Positions 51,223 to 59,814 of a DNA stretch of 61,668 bases are shown one piece after another (position 1 is the stretch's first letter; each line of letters starts with the position of its first letter). The notes below the pieces were generated by a model. It ran no database searches, was not told where the DNA came from, and was given only the letters and a program-made list of their open reading frames with translations. The DNA lies in the NCBI RefSeq assembly GCF_023072615.1, contig NZ_JAKNRW010000031.1:1-61668 (forward strand), written 5' to 3'. This stretch comes from Pseudomonas violetae (GTDB taxonomy: Bacteria; Pseudomonadota; Gammaproteobacteria; Pseudomonadales; Pseudomonadaceae). Position numbers and translations under genes: made by a program.

Positions 51223-53547
51223 ATGACTCGTACTCGATCCCCCCGCACTCCAAAAAAACCACCTTCCAGGGGCCTGCGCCCCTGGCTGGGCTGGGCCCTT
51301 AAACTCAGTCTGGTCGGCCTTGTGGTGCTCGCCGGATTCGCGGTTTACCTTGATGCGATAGTCCAGGAGAAGTTCTCCGGCAAGCGCTGGACCATCCCGG
51401 CCAAGGTATACGCGCGCCCGCTCGAACTGTTCACCGGCCAGAAGCTGAGCAAAGAAGACTTCCTTACCGAGCTTGACGCCCTGGGCTACCGGCGCGAGAG
51501 CGTGAGCAATGGTCCGGGCGCTGCGGCGGTCAACGGCAATATCGTCGACTTGAATACCCGTGGCTTCCAGTTCTATGAGGGCATGGAGAAAGCCCAGCCC
51601 GTGCGTGTGCGCTTCTCCGGAGATTATGTGGCGGAACTGTCGGCCACCAATGGCTCGAAGCTCGAGGTCGTGCGTCTGGAGCCACTGCTGATCGGCGGTA
51701 TTTACCCGAAGAACCTCGAAGACCGCATCCTGATCAACATCAATCAGGTCCCGCCGTATCTGCTCGAAACCCTGGTTGCCGTGGAAGACCGTGACTTCTA
51801 CTCCCATTGGGGTGTGTCGCCCAAATCGATTGCCCGGGCCATCTGGGTCAACACTTCCGGCGGCAGGATGACTCAGGGCGGCAGTACGCTGACGCAACAA
51901 TTGGTCAAGAACTTCTACCTGACCAACGAGCGCAGCCTGACCCGCAAATTCACCGAAGCCATGATGGCGATGTTGCTGGAGTTGCATTACGACAAACGCG
52001 AGATTCTTGAGGCTTACCTCAATGAAGTGTTCGTCGGCCAGGATGGTCAGCGTGCGGTGCATGGTTTTGGACTGGCCAGCCAGTTCTTCTTCGGACAGCC
52101 GTTGTCCGAGCTGAAACTGCATCAGGTAGCCTTGCTGGTGGGCATGGTCAAGGGGCCGTCCTACTACAATCCACGACGTAACCCCGAACGGGCCCTAGAG
52201 CGCCGTAACCTGGTGCTGGATGTCCTTGAGGAACAGGGGGGCGCCACTGCCGAGCAGGTCGCAGCCGCGAAGAAATTGCCACTGGGTGTAACTACCCGCG
52301 GAAAACTCGCCGACAGCTCGTTCCCCGGCTTCCTCGACCTGGTCAAGCGTCAGTTGCGCCAGGACTATCGCGACGAGGATTTGACCGAAGAAGGCTTGCG
52401 GATTTTTACCAGCTTTGATCCGATCCTGCAGATGAAAGCCGAAGCATCGGTGAACGACACGTTCAAGCGTCTGGCCGGGCGCAAGGGCTCGGATGAGGTT
52501 GAGGCGGCGATGGTCGTGACCAACCCGGAAACCGGCGAAGTCCAGGCCATGATCGGCAGTCGCCAGGCCAGTTTTGCCGGATTCAACCGCGCACTGGATG
52601 CGGTTCGACCGATCGGCTCGCTGATCAAGCCGGCTGTTTATCTGACCGCACTGGAAAAACCGAGCCAGTACACCCTTACCAGTTGGCTGTCGGATGACTC
52701 CTTCTCGGTGAAGGGCGCGGACGGCCAGGTCTGGAAGCCGCAGAACTATGATCGCCGCTCCCATGGCACGGTCTTCCTTTATCAGGGTCTGGCGCATTCC
52801 TACAACCTGTCGACCGCGCGCCTGGGCTTGGCACTGGGCGTGCCGAACGTGCTCAAGACACTTGCACGGCTCGGTGTAAGTCGCGAGTTTCCGGCATTTC
52901 CGTCGATGCTGCTGGGGGCTGGTGGCTTGACCCCGATAGAAGTGGCAACCATGTACCAGACTCTCGCCAACGGCGGCTTCAATACACCGATGCGCGGCAT
53001 TCGCAGCGTGCTGACCGCAGAAGGCGAGCCGCTCAAGCGTTATCCGTTCCAGATCGAGCAGCGTTTCGATCCGGCGTCCATTTATCTGGTCCAGAGCGCC
53101 ATGCAGCGGGTCATGCGTGAAGGTACCGGTCGTTCGGTTTATAACGTGTTGCCGAAGACCCTGACCCTGGCCGGCAAGACGGGTACCAGTAACGATTCGC
53201 GAGACAGTTGGTTCGCCGGTTTCAGTCAGGATTTGCTGGCCGTGGTGTGGCTGGGCCGCGATGACAACGGTAAGACGCCGTTCACTGGCGCCACCGGCGC
53301 GTTGCAGGTCTGGACCAGTTTCATGCGCAAGGCCGATCCGTTGCCGCTGGACATGCCGCAGCCAGACAACATTGTTCAGGCCTGGGTCGATTCACGGACA
53401 GGGCAAGGTTCCGATGCGGGTTGCCCTGGTGCCGTACAGATGCCGTATATTCGCGGCAGCGAACCGCCTCCCGGCCCCGCTTGCGGTGGCGAAAGCCCTG
53501 CTTCGGGCGAAACGGTGATGGATTGGGTCAAGGGCTGGATGAATTAA
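51223..53547 (+). CDS. mrcB: Bifunctional penicillin-binding protein 1B
   Basis: 774 aa. Short basic cytoplasmic N-terminus, one membrane helix (about 27-47), UB2H region, glycosyltransferase domain with catalytic Glu188 (VEDRDFYSHWGV) and QGGSTLTQQLVKNFYL, then transpeptidase with SxxK at Ser466-Lys469 (GSLIK), SYN and KTG at Lys652. Polymerises and cross-links peptidoglycan, activated by LpoB-like lipoproteins; the next gene is a lipoprotein. Confidence 0.96.
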   Translation: MTRTRSPRTPKKPPSRGLRPWLGWALKLSLVGLVVLAGFAVYLDAIVQEKFSGKRWTIPAKVYARPLELFTGQKLSKEDFLTELDALGYRRESVSNGPGAAAVNGNIVDLNTRGFQFYEGMEKAQPVRVRFSGDYVAELSATNGSKLEVVRLEPLLIGGIYPKNLEDRILININQVPPYLLETLVAVEDRDFYSHWGVSPKSIARAIWVNTSGGRMTQGGSTLTQQLVKNFYLTNERSLTRKFTEAMMAMLLELHYDKREILEAYLNEVFVGQDGQRAVHGFGLASQFFFGQPLSELKLHQVALLVGMVKGPSYYNPRRNPERALERRNLVLDVLEEQGGATAEQVAAAKKLPLGVTTRGKLADSSFPGFLDLVKRQLRQDYRDEDLTEEGLRIFTSFDPILQMKAEASVNDTFKRLAGRKGSDEVEAAMVVTNPETGEVQAMIGSRQASFAGFNRALDAVRPIGSLIKPAVYLTALEKPSQYTLTSWLSDDSFSVKGADGQVWKPQNYDRRSHGTVFLYQGLAHSYNLSTARLGLALGVPNVLKTLARLGVSREFPAFPSMLLGAGGLTPIEVATMYQTLANGGFNTPMRGIRSVLTAEGEPLKRYPFQIEQRFDPASIYLVQSAMQRVMREGTGRSVYNVLPKTLTLAGKTGTSNDSRDSWFAGFSQDLLAVVWLGRDDNGKTPFTGATGALQVWTSFMRKADPLPLDMPQPDNIVQAWVDSRTGQGSDAGCPGAVQMPYIRGSEPPPGPACGGESPASGETVMDWVKGWMN

Positions 53548-53563
53548 GCAAAGAGGGTTTCAA

Positions 53564-54295
53564 GTGAAAAAGTGGTTGATTCCAGCGGTTACCACCGTGG
53601 CTTTGCTCAGCGGTTGCTCCACCGTGCAGCGCGGATCCATTCCGGTAGTGGATTCCGGCAGCGCCGTTTCGAACAGCGAGCGCGTTCAGGCCAATGGCGG
53701 TTTCCGGCAGACGACGGTCAAGCGTCCGGCCCAGGCCCAGGCGATTGCGCAAGGTGACACTGGCGTGGTGGTGATGGTGCCAGGCGGCGGTGCGGTGGCT
53801 TCGGCGCCCATCAGCACTTCGCCGATTACCCCGGGCCCAATTACGCCAGGTCCGATCTATACAACTCCAGTGCAGACGGCGCCGATCAACCAGGGCAGCT
53901 ACAGCATGCCGGTGACGCCGAGCGGAATTCCGTCGGCCAGTACCGGTGGTGGCTTGTCGGCCGATGAGCAACTGGACGGTCCGGTGTTGGCTCTGTTGAC
54001 CACTGCCCAGCAGCAACAGGCGGGTGGTGACCTCAATGGAGCCTCGTCGAGCCTCGAGCGTGCCCAGCGGGTTGCCCCGCGTGAACCACAAGTGCTTTAT
54101 CGCCTGGCTCAGGTGCGCATGGCTCAGGGTGATTCGGCCCAGGCGGAGCAGTTCGCTCGTCGTGGCCTGACCATGGCCAATGGCCGTCCGGACTTACAGG
54201 CCAGCCTGTGGAACCTGATCGCCCAGGCGCGCGAGAAGCAGGGTGATTCTGCGGGCGCTGCGTTGGCCCGTCAGAAGGCCAAGGTCACGCTGTGA
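53564..54295 (+). CDS. TPR lipoprotein downstream of mrcB
   Basis: 243 aa with GTG start (GTGAAAAAG) after AGAGGG. Lipobox ALLSGC (Cys18). Residues 75-135 are a Pro/Ser/Thr-rich linker with tandem TPGPI units; residues 145-243 hold two TPR units (LNGASSSLERAQRVAPREPQVLYRLAQVRMAQGDSAQAEQFARRGL). Layout and position after mrcB resemble an outer-membrane activator of PBP1B; P. aeruginosa LpoP is a TPR lipoprotein of this kind, so this is a good LpoP candidate. Confidence 0.78.
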   Translation: MKKWLIPAVTTVALLSGCSTVQRGSIPVVDSGSAVSNSERVQANGGFRQTTVKRPAQAQAIAQGDTGVVVMVPGGGAVASAPISTSPITPGPITPGPIYTTPVQTAPINQGSYSMPVTPSGIPSASTGGGLSADEQLDGPVLALLTTAQQQQAGGDLNGASSSLERAQRVAPREPQVLYRLAQVRMAQGDSAQAEQFARRGLTMANGRPDLQASLWNLIAQAREKQGDSAGAALARQKAKVTL

Positions 54296-54630
54296 TGGAC
54301 GCACGCTTTCCCAAGATCGCCGAACAACTGCTGTTGATCGAGCGCGAGCTTCGAGTCCAGGGGTGGTGGGACGAAGTCTCACCCTCCACTGAGGCGCTTT
54401 CCAGCGGCGAGCCATTCTCGGTCGATACGCTGGATTTCGAGCAATGGCTTCAATGGATTTTCCTGCCGCGGATGAAAATGATCCTCGAGCAGGATCTACC
54501 ATTACCCAATGCTTCGGGTATTCAGGAAATGGCCGAAATGGTGTTCGCCGCGCGCAATGTACAGGGCAAGGATCGGCAGTTGCAGGTGCTACTCAAGGAG
54601 TTTGACCTGCTGATCATGGCGGCTCGCTGA
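54295..54630 (+). CDS. YqcC family protein
   Basis: 111 aa from MDARFPKIAEQLLLIERELRVQGWWDEVSPS, with PFSVDTLDFEQWLQWIFLPRMKMILE, the YqcC/DUF446 signature. All-helical, cytoplasmic, function unknown; often next to truC. Start overlaps the upstream stop (TGATG). Confidence 0.88.
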   Translation: MDARFPKIAEQLLLIERELRVQGWWDEVSPSTEALSSGEPFSVDTLDFEQWLQWIFLPRMKMILEQDLPLPNASGIQEMAEMVFAARNVQGKDRQLQVLLKEFDLLIMAAR

Positions 54631-54658
54631 GCCTGTCCGCCGGCAGGCCATCAGGTCG

Positions 54659-55072
54659 TTATTGGCAATTGTCCCCTATCTGCTTCTGTGTCTCGGTGAT
54701 GCGCTCCTGACGCTGCTGCTCGCTCAGGCGGCGCATCTCACCTTCGACATCCTCCCGTATTCTTGGATTGTTCTGCAGTTGGGCAAGGTTCGTCCGTGCC
54801 TGTTGGCAGAACGCCATTAACTGCGCTTGTTGCTCGGCGACCTGAGCCCTCACCGATTTGTCGATCGCCTGCTGATCGCCAATGACATTGCTGCGTGCCG
54901 GTGGTGCCGGTTTGCTGGGAGGCGGTGATGCAGTCGGCACCGTTGTCGCCTGCTGACCTTGAGGTGGCGTGGCGTCGAAGTGAGTCACGCCGTGGGCATC
55001 CACCCACTTGTAGATTTGCCCTGCCATACACAAAGGGCTCATCAGTAGACCGAGCATCAATAAAGTTCGCAT
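54659..55072 (-). CDS. Periplasmic DUF4124 protein
   Basis: 137 aa. Signal peptide MRTLLMLGLLMSPLCMA, DUF4124 motif GQIYKWVDAHGVTHFDATPPQG, Pro-rich linker, then a charged helix with two Cys (FCQQAR, DNCQ). Function unknown. AAGGAA lies 6 nt before the ATG, supporting this start. Convergent with yqcC. Confidence 0.82.
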   Translation of the reverse strand: MRTLLMLGLLMSPLCMAGQIYKWVDAHGVTHFDATPPQGQQATTVPTASPPPSKPAPPARSNVIGDQQAIDKSVRAQVAEQQAQLMAFCQQARTNLAQLQNNPRIREDVEGEMRRLSEQQRQERITETQKQIGDNCQ

Positions 55073-55177
55073 GCCATTTCCTTGCCATGAGTTGCGCAAT
55101 TGAAGCTAACACAGTTGCGGTTTAGCGGTTTTTTCTTGCTTTCTCATGCGCTTACTTCAATAAAGCACATAGACGGC

Positions 55178-55206
55178 TTGACTTGCGGGGGACGAAACAG
55201 AAGAAT
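55178..55206 (+). promoter_or_regulatory. Candidate promoter of ilvI operon
   Basis: TTGACT (55178-55183), 17-nt spacer, AAGAAT (55201-55206). It would give a leader of about 258 nt. Confidence 0.5.
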
Positions 55207-55212
55207 CCAAAG

Positions 55213-55470
55213 TCCGCTGTAGAGGGACTGCCAGAAGCAGACCCACTCGGCAGATCATGAGGCGCACACCCGCGCCGACCTGTTACACCCGCAACGCGTT
55301 ACCTCGCGCTGGGTGGGAAAGCCCCGCAACACTTGGGACGATCCCAATACTTGCTCAGTCAGTGCTGACGTAGTCGGCGACCACCGTCGCTCATGCTCTG
55401 CTGAGAAGTAAACCTATTAAGACCCGTCCTCTGATGTGGACGGTATTCTGGCGTTTTAGAGGTGAACAAC
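55213..55470 (+). other. Long structured leader of ilvIHC, possible attenuator
   Basis: Contains perfect hairpins TTGGGA-CGA-TCCCAA (55333-55347), GTCAG-TG-CTGAC (55358-55369) and CCGTCC-N8-GGACGG (55424-55443), the last followed by TATTCTGGCGTTTT just before the ribosome binding site. A short frame from ATG 55258 to TAG (38 codons) contains Ile/Leu/Val near its end (IPILAQSVL). Either leader-peptide attenuation or an RNA element is possible; neither is proven. Confidence 0.5.
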
Positions 55471-57195
55471 GTGGAGCTTTTATCTGGCGGTGAGATGCTC
55501 GTCCGCTTTTTGCGTGACGAAGGCGTCAAATATATCTACGGGTACCCGGGCGGTGCTCTTCTTCATGTCTACGATGCCCTGTTCAAAGAACCGGAAGTGA
55601 CTCATATCCTGGTTCGTCACGAGCAGGCTGCGACCCATATGGCTGACGGTTATGCCCGTGCCACCGGTAAAGCCGGCGTGGTACTGGTGACCTCCGGCCC
55701 GGGCGCAACCAACGCCATTACCGGTATTGCCACCGCCTACATGGACTCCATTCCAATGGTGGTCATTTCCGGCCAGGTACCTAGCACCATGGTAGGTACC
55801 GACGCGTTCCAGGAAACCGACATGATCGGTATCTCCCGGCCAATCGTGAAGCACAGCTTCATGATCAAGCACGCGTCGGAAATCCCGGAAATCATGAAGA
55901 AGGCGTTCTACCTGGCGCAATCCGGTCGTCCTGGCCCGGTCGTTGTCGATATTCCGAAAGACATGACCAACCCAGCCGAGAAGTTCGAATACATCTTCCC
56001 GAAGAAAGCCAAGCTGCGTTCCTACAGCCCGGCCGTTCGCGGTCACTCCGGGCAAATCCGCAAGGCGGCAGAAATGCTCCTGGCCGCCAAGCGTCCAGTG
56101 ATGTACGCCGGCGGTGGCGTGATTCTCGGTGGCGGCTCTGCGCCGCTGACCGAGCTGGCGAAAATGCTCAACCTGCCGGTGACCAATACCCTGATGGGCC
56201 TGGGTGCCTACCCTGGCACAGACCGTCAGTTTATCGGCATGCTCGGTATGCACGGCAGCTACACCGCCAACCTGGCGATGCACCACGCCGATGTGATCCT
56301 GGCAGTCGGTGCACGTTTCGATGACCGTGTGATCAACGGCCCGGCGAAGTTCTGTCCGAACGCCAAGATCATCCATATCGACATCGACCCGGCTTCGATT
56401 TCCAAGACCATTAAGGCCGACGTGCCTATCGTTGGTCCGGTGGAAAGCGTTCTGACCGAAATGGTCGCGATCCTCAAGGAAATCGGCGAGACCCCGAACA
56501 AGGAGTCCGTTGCCAGCTGGTGGAAGCAGGTTGATGAATGGCGCGGTGACCGTGGCCTGTTCCCTTACGACAAGGGCGACGGCAGTATCATCAAGCCGCA
56601 GGCCGTGATCGAGACCCTGTGCGAAGTCACCAAGGGCGATGCCTTTGTTGCCTCGGACGTAGGTCAGCACCAGATGTTCGCTGCGCAGTACTACAAGTTC
56701 AACAAGCCGAACCGCTGGATCAACTCCGGTGGCCTGGGAACCATGGGCTTCGGTTTTCCGGCGGCCATGGGTATCAAATTGAGCTTCCCAGATGCCGACG
56801 TCGCCTGTGTCACGGGCGAAGGCAGCATCCAGATGAACATCCAGGAACTGTCGACCTGCCTGCAATATGGCTTGCCGGTGAAGATCGTCATCCTGAACAA
56901 CGGTGTACTGGGCATGGTTCGCCAGTGGCAGGATATGAGTTACGGCAGCCGTCACTCTCACTCCTACATGGAATCGTTGCCTGACTTCGTCAAGCTGGCC
57001 GAGGCCTATGGTCACGTCGGCGTGCGCATCACCGAATTGAAAGATTTGAAGACGAAGATGGAAGAGGCGTTCGCCATGAAGGGTCGCCTGGTGATCATCG
57101 ATATTTCGGTCGACACCAGCGAGCACGTCTACCCGATGCAGATCAAAGACGGCTCCATGCGCGATATGTGGCTGAGCAAGACGGAGCGTACTTAA
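55471..57195 (+). CDS. ilvI: Acetolactate synthase large subunit
   Basis: 574 aa. GTG start (MELLSGGEMLVRFLRDEG) chosen because AGGTG sits 6-8 nt upstream; an in-frame GTG three codons earlier is less likely. TPP-binding fold: YGYPGGALLHVYDAL, HEQAATHMADGYARATGK (catalytic Glu), FAD region, and the TPP/Mg motif VTGEGSIQMNIQELSTC...ILNNG. Makes acetolactate/acetohydroxybutyrate, first common step of branched-chain amino acids. Followed 2 nt later by ilvH. Confidence 0.95.
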   Translation: MELLSGGEMLVRFLRDEGVKYIYGYPGGALLHVYDALFKEPEVTHILVRHEQAATHMADGYARATGKAGVVLVTSGPGATNAITGIATAYMDSIPMVVISGQVPSTMVGTDAFQETDMIGISRPIVKHSFMIKHASEIPEIMKKAFYLAQSGRPGPVVVDIPKDMTNPAEKFEYIFPKKAKLRSYSPAVRGHSGQIRKAAEMLLAAKRPVMYAGGGVILGGGSAPLTELAKMLNLPVTNTLMGLGAYPGTDRQFIGMLGMHGSYTANLAMHHADVILAVGARFDDRVINGPAKFCPNAKIIHIDIDPASISKTIKADVPIVGPVESVLTEMVAILKEIGETPNKESVASWWKQVDEWRGDRGLFPYDKGDGSIIKPQAVIETLCEVTKGDAFVASDVGQHQMFAAQYYKFNKPNRWINSGGLGTMGFGFPAAMGIKLSFPDADVACVTGEGSIQMNIQELSTCLQYGLPVKIVILNNGVLGMVRQWQDMSYGSRHSHSYMESLPDFVKLAEAYGHVGVRITELKDLKTKMEEAFAMKGRLVIIDISVDTSEHVYPMQIKDGSMRDMWLSKTERT

Positions 57196-57197
57196 TC

Positions 57198-57689
57198 ATG
57201 CGACACATTATTTCCTTGCTTCTGGAAAACGAACCTGGCGCCCTGTCTCGCGTAGTCGGCCTGTTCTCGCAGCGCAACTACAACATCGAAAGCCTGACCG
57301 TGGCCCCGACAGAAGACCCGACCCTGTCGCGTCTGACGCTGACCACCGTTGGCCATGATGAAGTCATTGAGCAGATCACCAAGAACCTGAACAAATTGAT
57401 CGAAGTGGTCAAACTGGTCGACCTGTCGGAGAGCGCTCACATCGAGCGCGAGCTGATGCTGGTCAAGGTCAAGGCCACTGGCGCCCAGCGCGCCGAGATC
57501 AAACGCACCACCGATATTTACCGTGGACAGATCGTCGATGTCAGCGCCAGCGTGTATACCGTTCAGTTGACCGGTACCAGCGACAAGCTCGACAGCTTCA
57601 TTCAGTCCATCGGCACCGCGTCGATCCTGGAAACCGTCCGCAGTGGCGTAACCGGCATCGCTCGCGGCGATAAAGTACTCAGCATCTAA
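57198..57689 (+). CDS. ilvH: Acetolactate synthase small (regulatory) subunit
   Basis: 163 aa from MRHIISLLLENEPGALSRVVGLFSQRNYNIESL, an ACT domain that binds valine for feedback inhibition, followed by the C-terminal activation domain (KATGAQRAEIKRTTDIYRGQIVDVS). Forms the heteromeric enzyme with IlvI. Confidence 0.96.
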   Translation: MRHIISLLLENEPGALSRVVGLFSQRNYNIESLTVAPTEDPTLSRLTLTTVGHDEVIEQITKNLNKLIEVVKLVDLSESAHIERELMLVKVKATGAQRAEIKRTTDIYRGQIVDVSASVYTVQLTGTSDKLDSFIQSIGTASILETVRSGVTGIARGDKVLSI

Positions 57690-57737
57690 ACCAAATTAGT
57701 GAATGGCCTGAACGGCCTGGATATATAGGGGAATTTC

Positions 57738-58754
57738 ATGAAAGTTTATTACGAAAAAGACTGCGACCTGTCCATCATCCAGGGCAAGAAAGTTGCCATC
57801 ATCGGTTACGGTTCCCAAGGTCACGCTCAAGCGTGCAACCTGAAAGACTCCGGCGTTGACGTGACTGTTGGCCTGCGTAAAGGCTCGGCTACTGTTGCCA
57901 AGGCTGAAGCTCATGGCTTGAAAGTGACTGACGTTGCTTCTGCTGTTGCAGCTGCCGACCTGGTCATGATCCTGACCCCGGACGAGTTCCAGTCCGCTCT
58001 GTACAAGAACGAAATCGAGCCGAACATCAAGAAGGGCGCCACCCTGGCCTTCTCCCACGGCTTCGCGATCCACTACAACCAGGTTGTTCCGCGCGCTGAC
58101 CTCGACGTGATCATGATCGCGCCGAAAGCTCCGGGCCACACTGTGCGTTCCGAGTTCGTCAAAGGCGGCGGTATTCCTGACCTGATCGCTATCTATCAGG
58201 ATGCTTCCGGCAACGCCAAGAATGTTGCATTGTCCTACGCTGCGGGCGTTGGTGGTGGTCGTACCGGCATCATCGAAACCACTTTCAAGGACGAGACCGA
58301 AACCGACCTGTTCGGCGAGCAAGCCGTTCTGTGTGGCGGTACCGTTGAGCTGGTAAAAGCCGGTTTCGAAACTCTGGTTGAAGCTGGCTACGCGCCAGAA
58401 ATGGCCTACTTCGAGTGCCTGCACGAACTGAAGCTGATCGTTGACCTCATGTACGAAGGCGGTATCGCCAACATGAACTATTCGATCTCCAACAACGCCG
58501 AATACGGCGAGTACGTGACTGGTCCGGAAGTTATCAACGCCGAATCCCGTCAGGCCATGCGCAACGCCCTGAAACGTATTCAGGACGGCGAATACGCCAA
58601 GATGTTCATCAGCGAAGGCGCTACCGGCTATCCTTCGATGACCGCCAAGCGTCGTAACAACGCCGCTCACGGCATCGAAATCATCGGCGAGCAACTGCGC
58701 TCCATGATGCCTTGGATCGGTGCCAACAAGATCGTCGACAAAGCCAAGAACTAA
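57738..58754 (+). CDS. ilvC: Ketol-acid reductoisomerase
   Basis: 338 aa, class I (short) enzyme. NADPH motif IIGYGSQGHAQACNLKDSGVDV near residue 20; metal and catalytic residues DETETDLFGEQAVLCGG and AYFECLHELKLIVDLMYEGG. Converts acetolactate to dihydroxyisovalerate. A strong ribosome binding site (AGGGGAATTTC) precedes it. Codon use is very biased toward C/T-ending preferred codons, fitting high expression. Confidence 0.97.
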   Translation: MKVYYEKDCDLSIIQGKKVAIIGYGSQGHAQACNLKDSGVDVTVGLRKGSATVAKAEAHGLKVTDVASAVAAADLVMILTPDEFQSALYKNEIEPNIKKGATLAFSHGFAIHYNQVVPRADLDVIMIAPKAPGHTVRSEFVKGGGIPDLIAIYQDASGNAKNVALSYAAGVGGGRTGIIETTFKDETETDLFGEQAVLCGGTVELVKAGFETLVEAGYAPEMAYFECLHELKLIVDLMYEGGIANMNYSISNNAEYGEYVTGPEVINAESRQAMRNALKRIQDGEYAKMFISEGATGYPSMTAKRRNNAAHGIEIIGEQLRSMMPWIGANKIVDKAKN

Positions 58755-58771
58755 GTCGCGCACTTGTACGG

Positions 58772-58797
58772 AAAACGCGGCCTAGGCCGCGTTTTTT
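58772..58797 (+). terminator. Terminator after ilvC
   Basis: Perfect palindrome AAAACGCGGCC / GGCCGCGTTTT with a two-base TA loop region and T run. Confidence 0.9.
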
Positions 58798-58899
58798 CGT
58801 TTGGGCGGCCGGTTCTGGTATAAAGCTGCATCGTTTGCGGGCGAACCCTCGTCCCAGACGCCTGTCGAAACTTTTCCACCCTGTTGCAAGGTAATGTCC

Positions 58900-59754
58900 A
58901 TGAGCGAACGTCCCGAAGAGCCAAACCAGGCTTCTGACGCCGAAAGCCTGCTGCCCATCGATGAACACATCGAAGAAGGGCATGACGCTGAAGGTCGTAA
59001 AGTCCGGCATCGTGGTATCTATCTTCTGCCGAACCTGTTCACCACCGCGAATCTCTTCGCGGGGTTCTATTCCATCATCAACTCGATGAGCGCCCAGGCG
59101 GCAGCGAGCGCCGGGGACTCAGTCGGCGCAAGCAAATACTTCGCCTTTGCCGCCATCGCGATTTTTGTCGCCATGGTGCTCGATGGTCTCGACGGCCGCG
59201 TGGCACGCATGACCAATACTCAAAGCGCCTTCGGCGCCGAATACGACTCGCTGTCGGACATGGTTGCCTTCGGCGTTGCCCCGGCACTGCTGGCGTTCGG
59301 CTGGGCCCTGGGTGACATGGGCAAAGTCGGCTGGATGGTTGCCTTCATCTATGTGGCAGGAGCAGCGCTGCGTCTGGCGCGGTTCAACACCCAGGTCGGC
59401 ACCGCGGACAAGCGTTACTTCATCGGGCTTGCCAGTCCGGCAGCGGCGGGTGTAGTCGCCGGCATTGTCTGGGCGTTCAGCGACTACGGCATCCAGGGCT
59501 CCAGGATGTCTTTCCTGGTGGCGCTGATGGTTGCGGCCGCCGGTATGCTGATGGTCAGCAACATCAAGTACAACAGCTTCAAGGAACTGGACCTGAAGGG
59601 AAGAGTTCCGTTTGTGGCAATTCTGGCCGTGGTGCTGGTGTTCGCCGTGGTGTTCAGTGATCCGCCGCGTATCCTGTTGCTGGTGTTTCTTGCTTACGCA
59701 GCCTCTGGTCCGGTGCAATATCTGTTAAGACTTCGCCGGAACAAAAACGCCTGA
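58900..59754 (+). CDS. pssA: CDP-diacylglycerol-serine O-phosphatidyltransferase
   Basis: 284 aa, type II phosphatidylserine synthase of the CDP-alcohol phosphatidyltransferase family. Catalytic DGxxAR-x8-GxxxDxxxD motif at Asp98-Asp120; about eight membrane helices, with a soluble acidic N-terminus (MSERPEEPNQASDAESLLP). Start chosen for spacing from AAGGTAA; an ATG two codons upstream is too close. First step to phosphatidylethanolamine. Confidence 0.93.
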   Translation: MSERPEEPNQASDAESLLPIDEHIEEGHDAEGRKVRHRGIYLLPNLFTTANLFAGFYSIINSMSAQAAASAGDSVGASKYFAFAAIAIFVAMVLDGLDGRVARMTNTQSAFGAEYDSLSDMVAFGVAPALLAFGWALGDMGKVGWMVAFIYVAGAALRLARFNTQVGTADKRYFIGLASPAAAGVVAGIVWAFSDYGIQGSRMSFLVALMVAAAGMLMVSNIKYNSFKELDLKGRVPFVAILAVVLVFAVVFSDPPRILLLVFLAYAASGPVQYLLRLRRNKNA

Positions 59755-59764
59755 CATCCCTCAT

Positions 59765-59810
59765 ACTCCGCAGTCTTATTTGGTGCATCTGTCCTCCAAA
59801 ACTGCGGAGT
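59765..59810 (+). promoter_or_regulatory. Hairpin that buries the msrP ribosome binding site
   Basis: ACTCCGCAGT (59765-59774) is perfectly complementary to ACTGCGGAGT (59801-59810); TTTGG (59779-59783) pairs with CCAAA (59796-59800) inside it. The GGAG of the ribosome binding site (59806-59809) is within the stem, 5 nt before the msrP ATG. It could control translation or act in termination of pssA, though no U tract follows. Confidence 0.65.
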
Positions 59811-59814
59811 AGTC

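Noticed and set aside
55480..57126. Long open frame antisense to ilvI, and a similar one opposite ilvC
   Set aside because: Both genes are certain on the plus strand; the antisense frames have no family resemblance.
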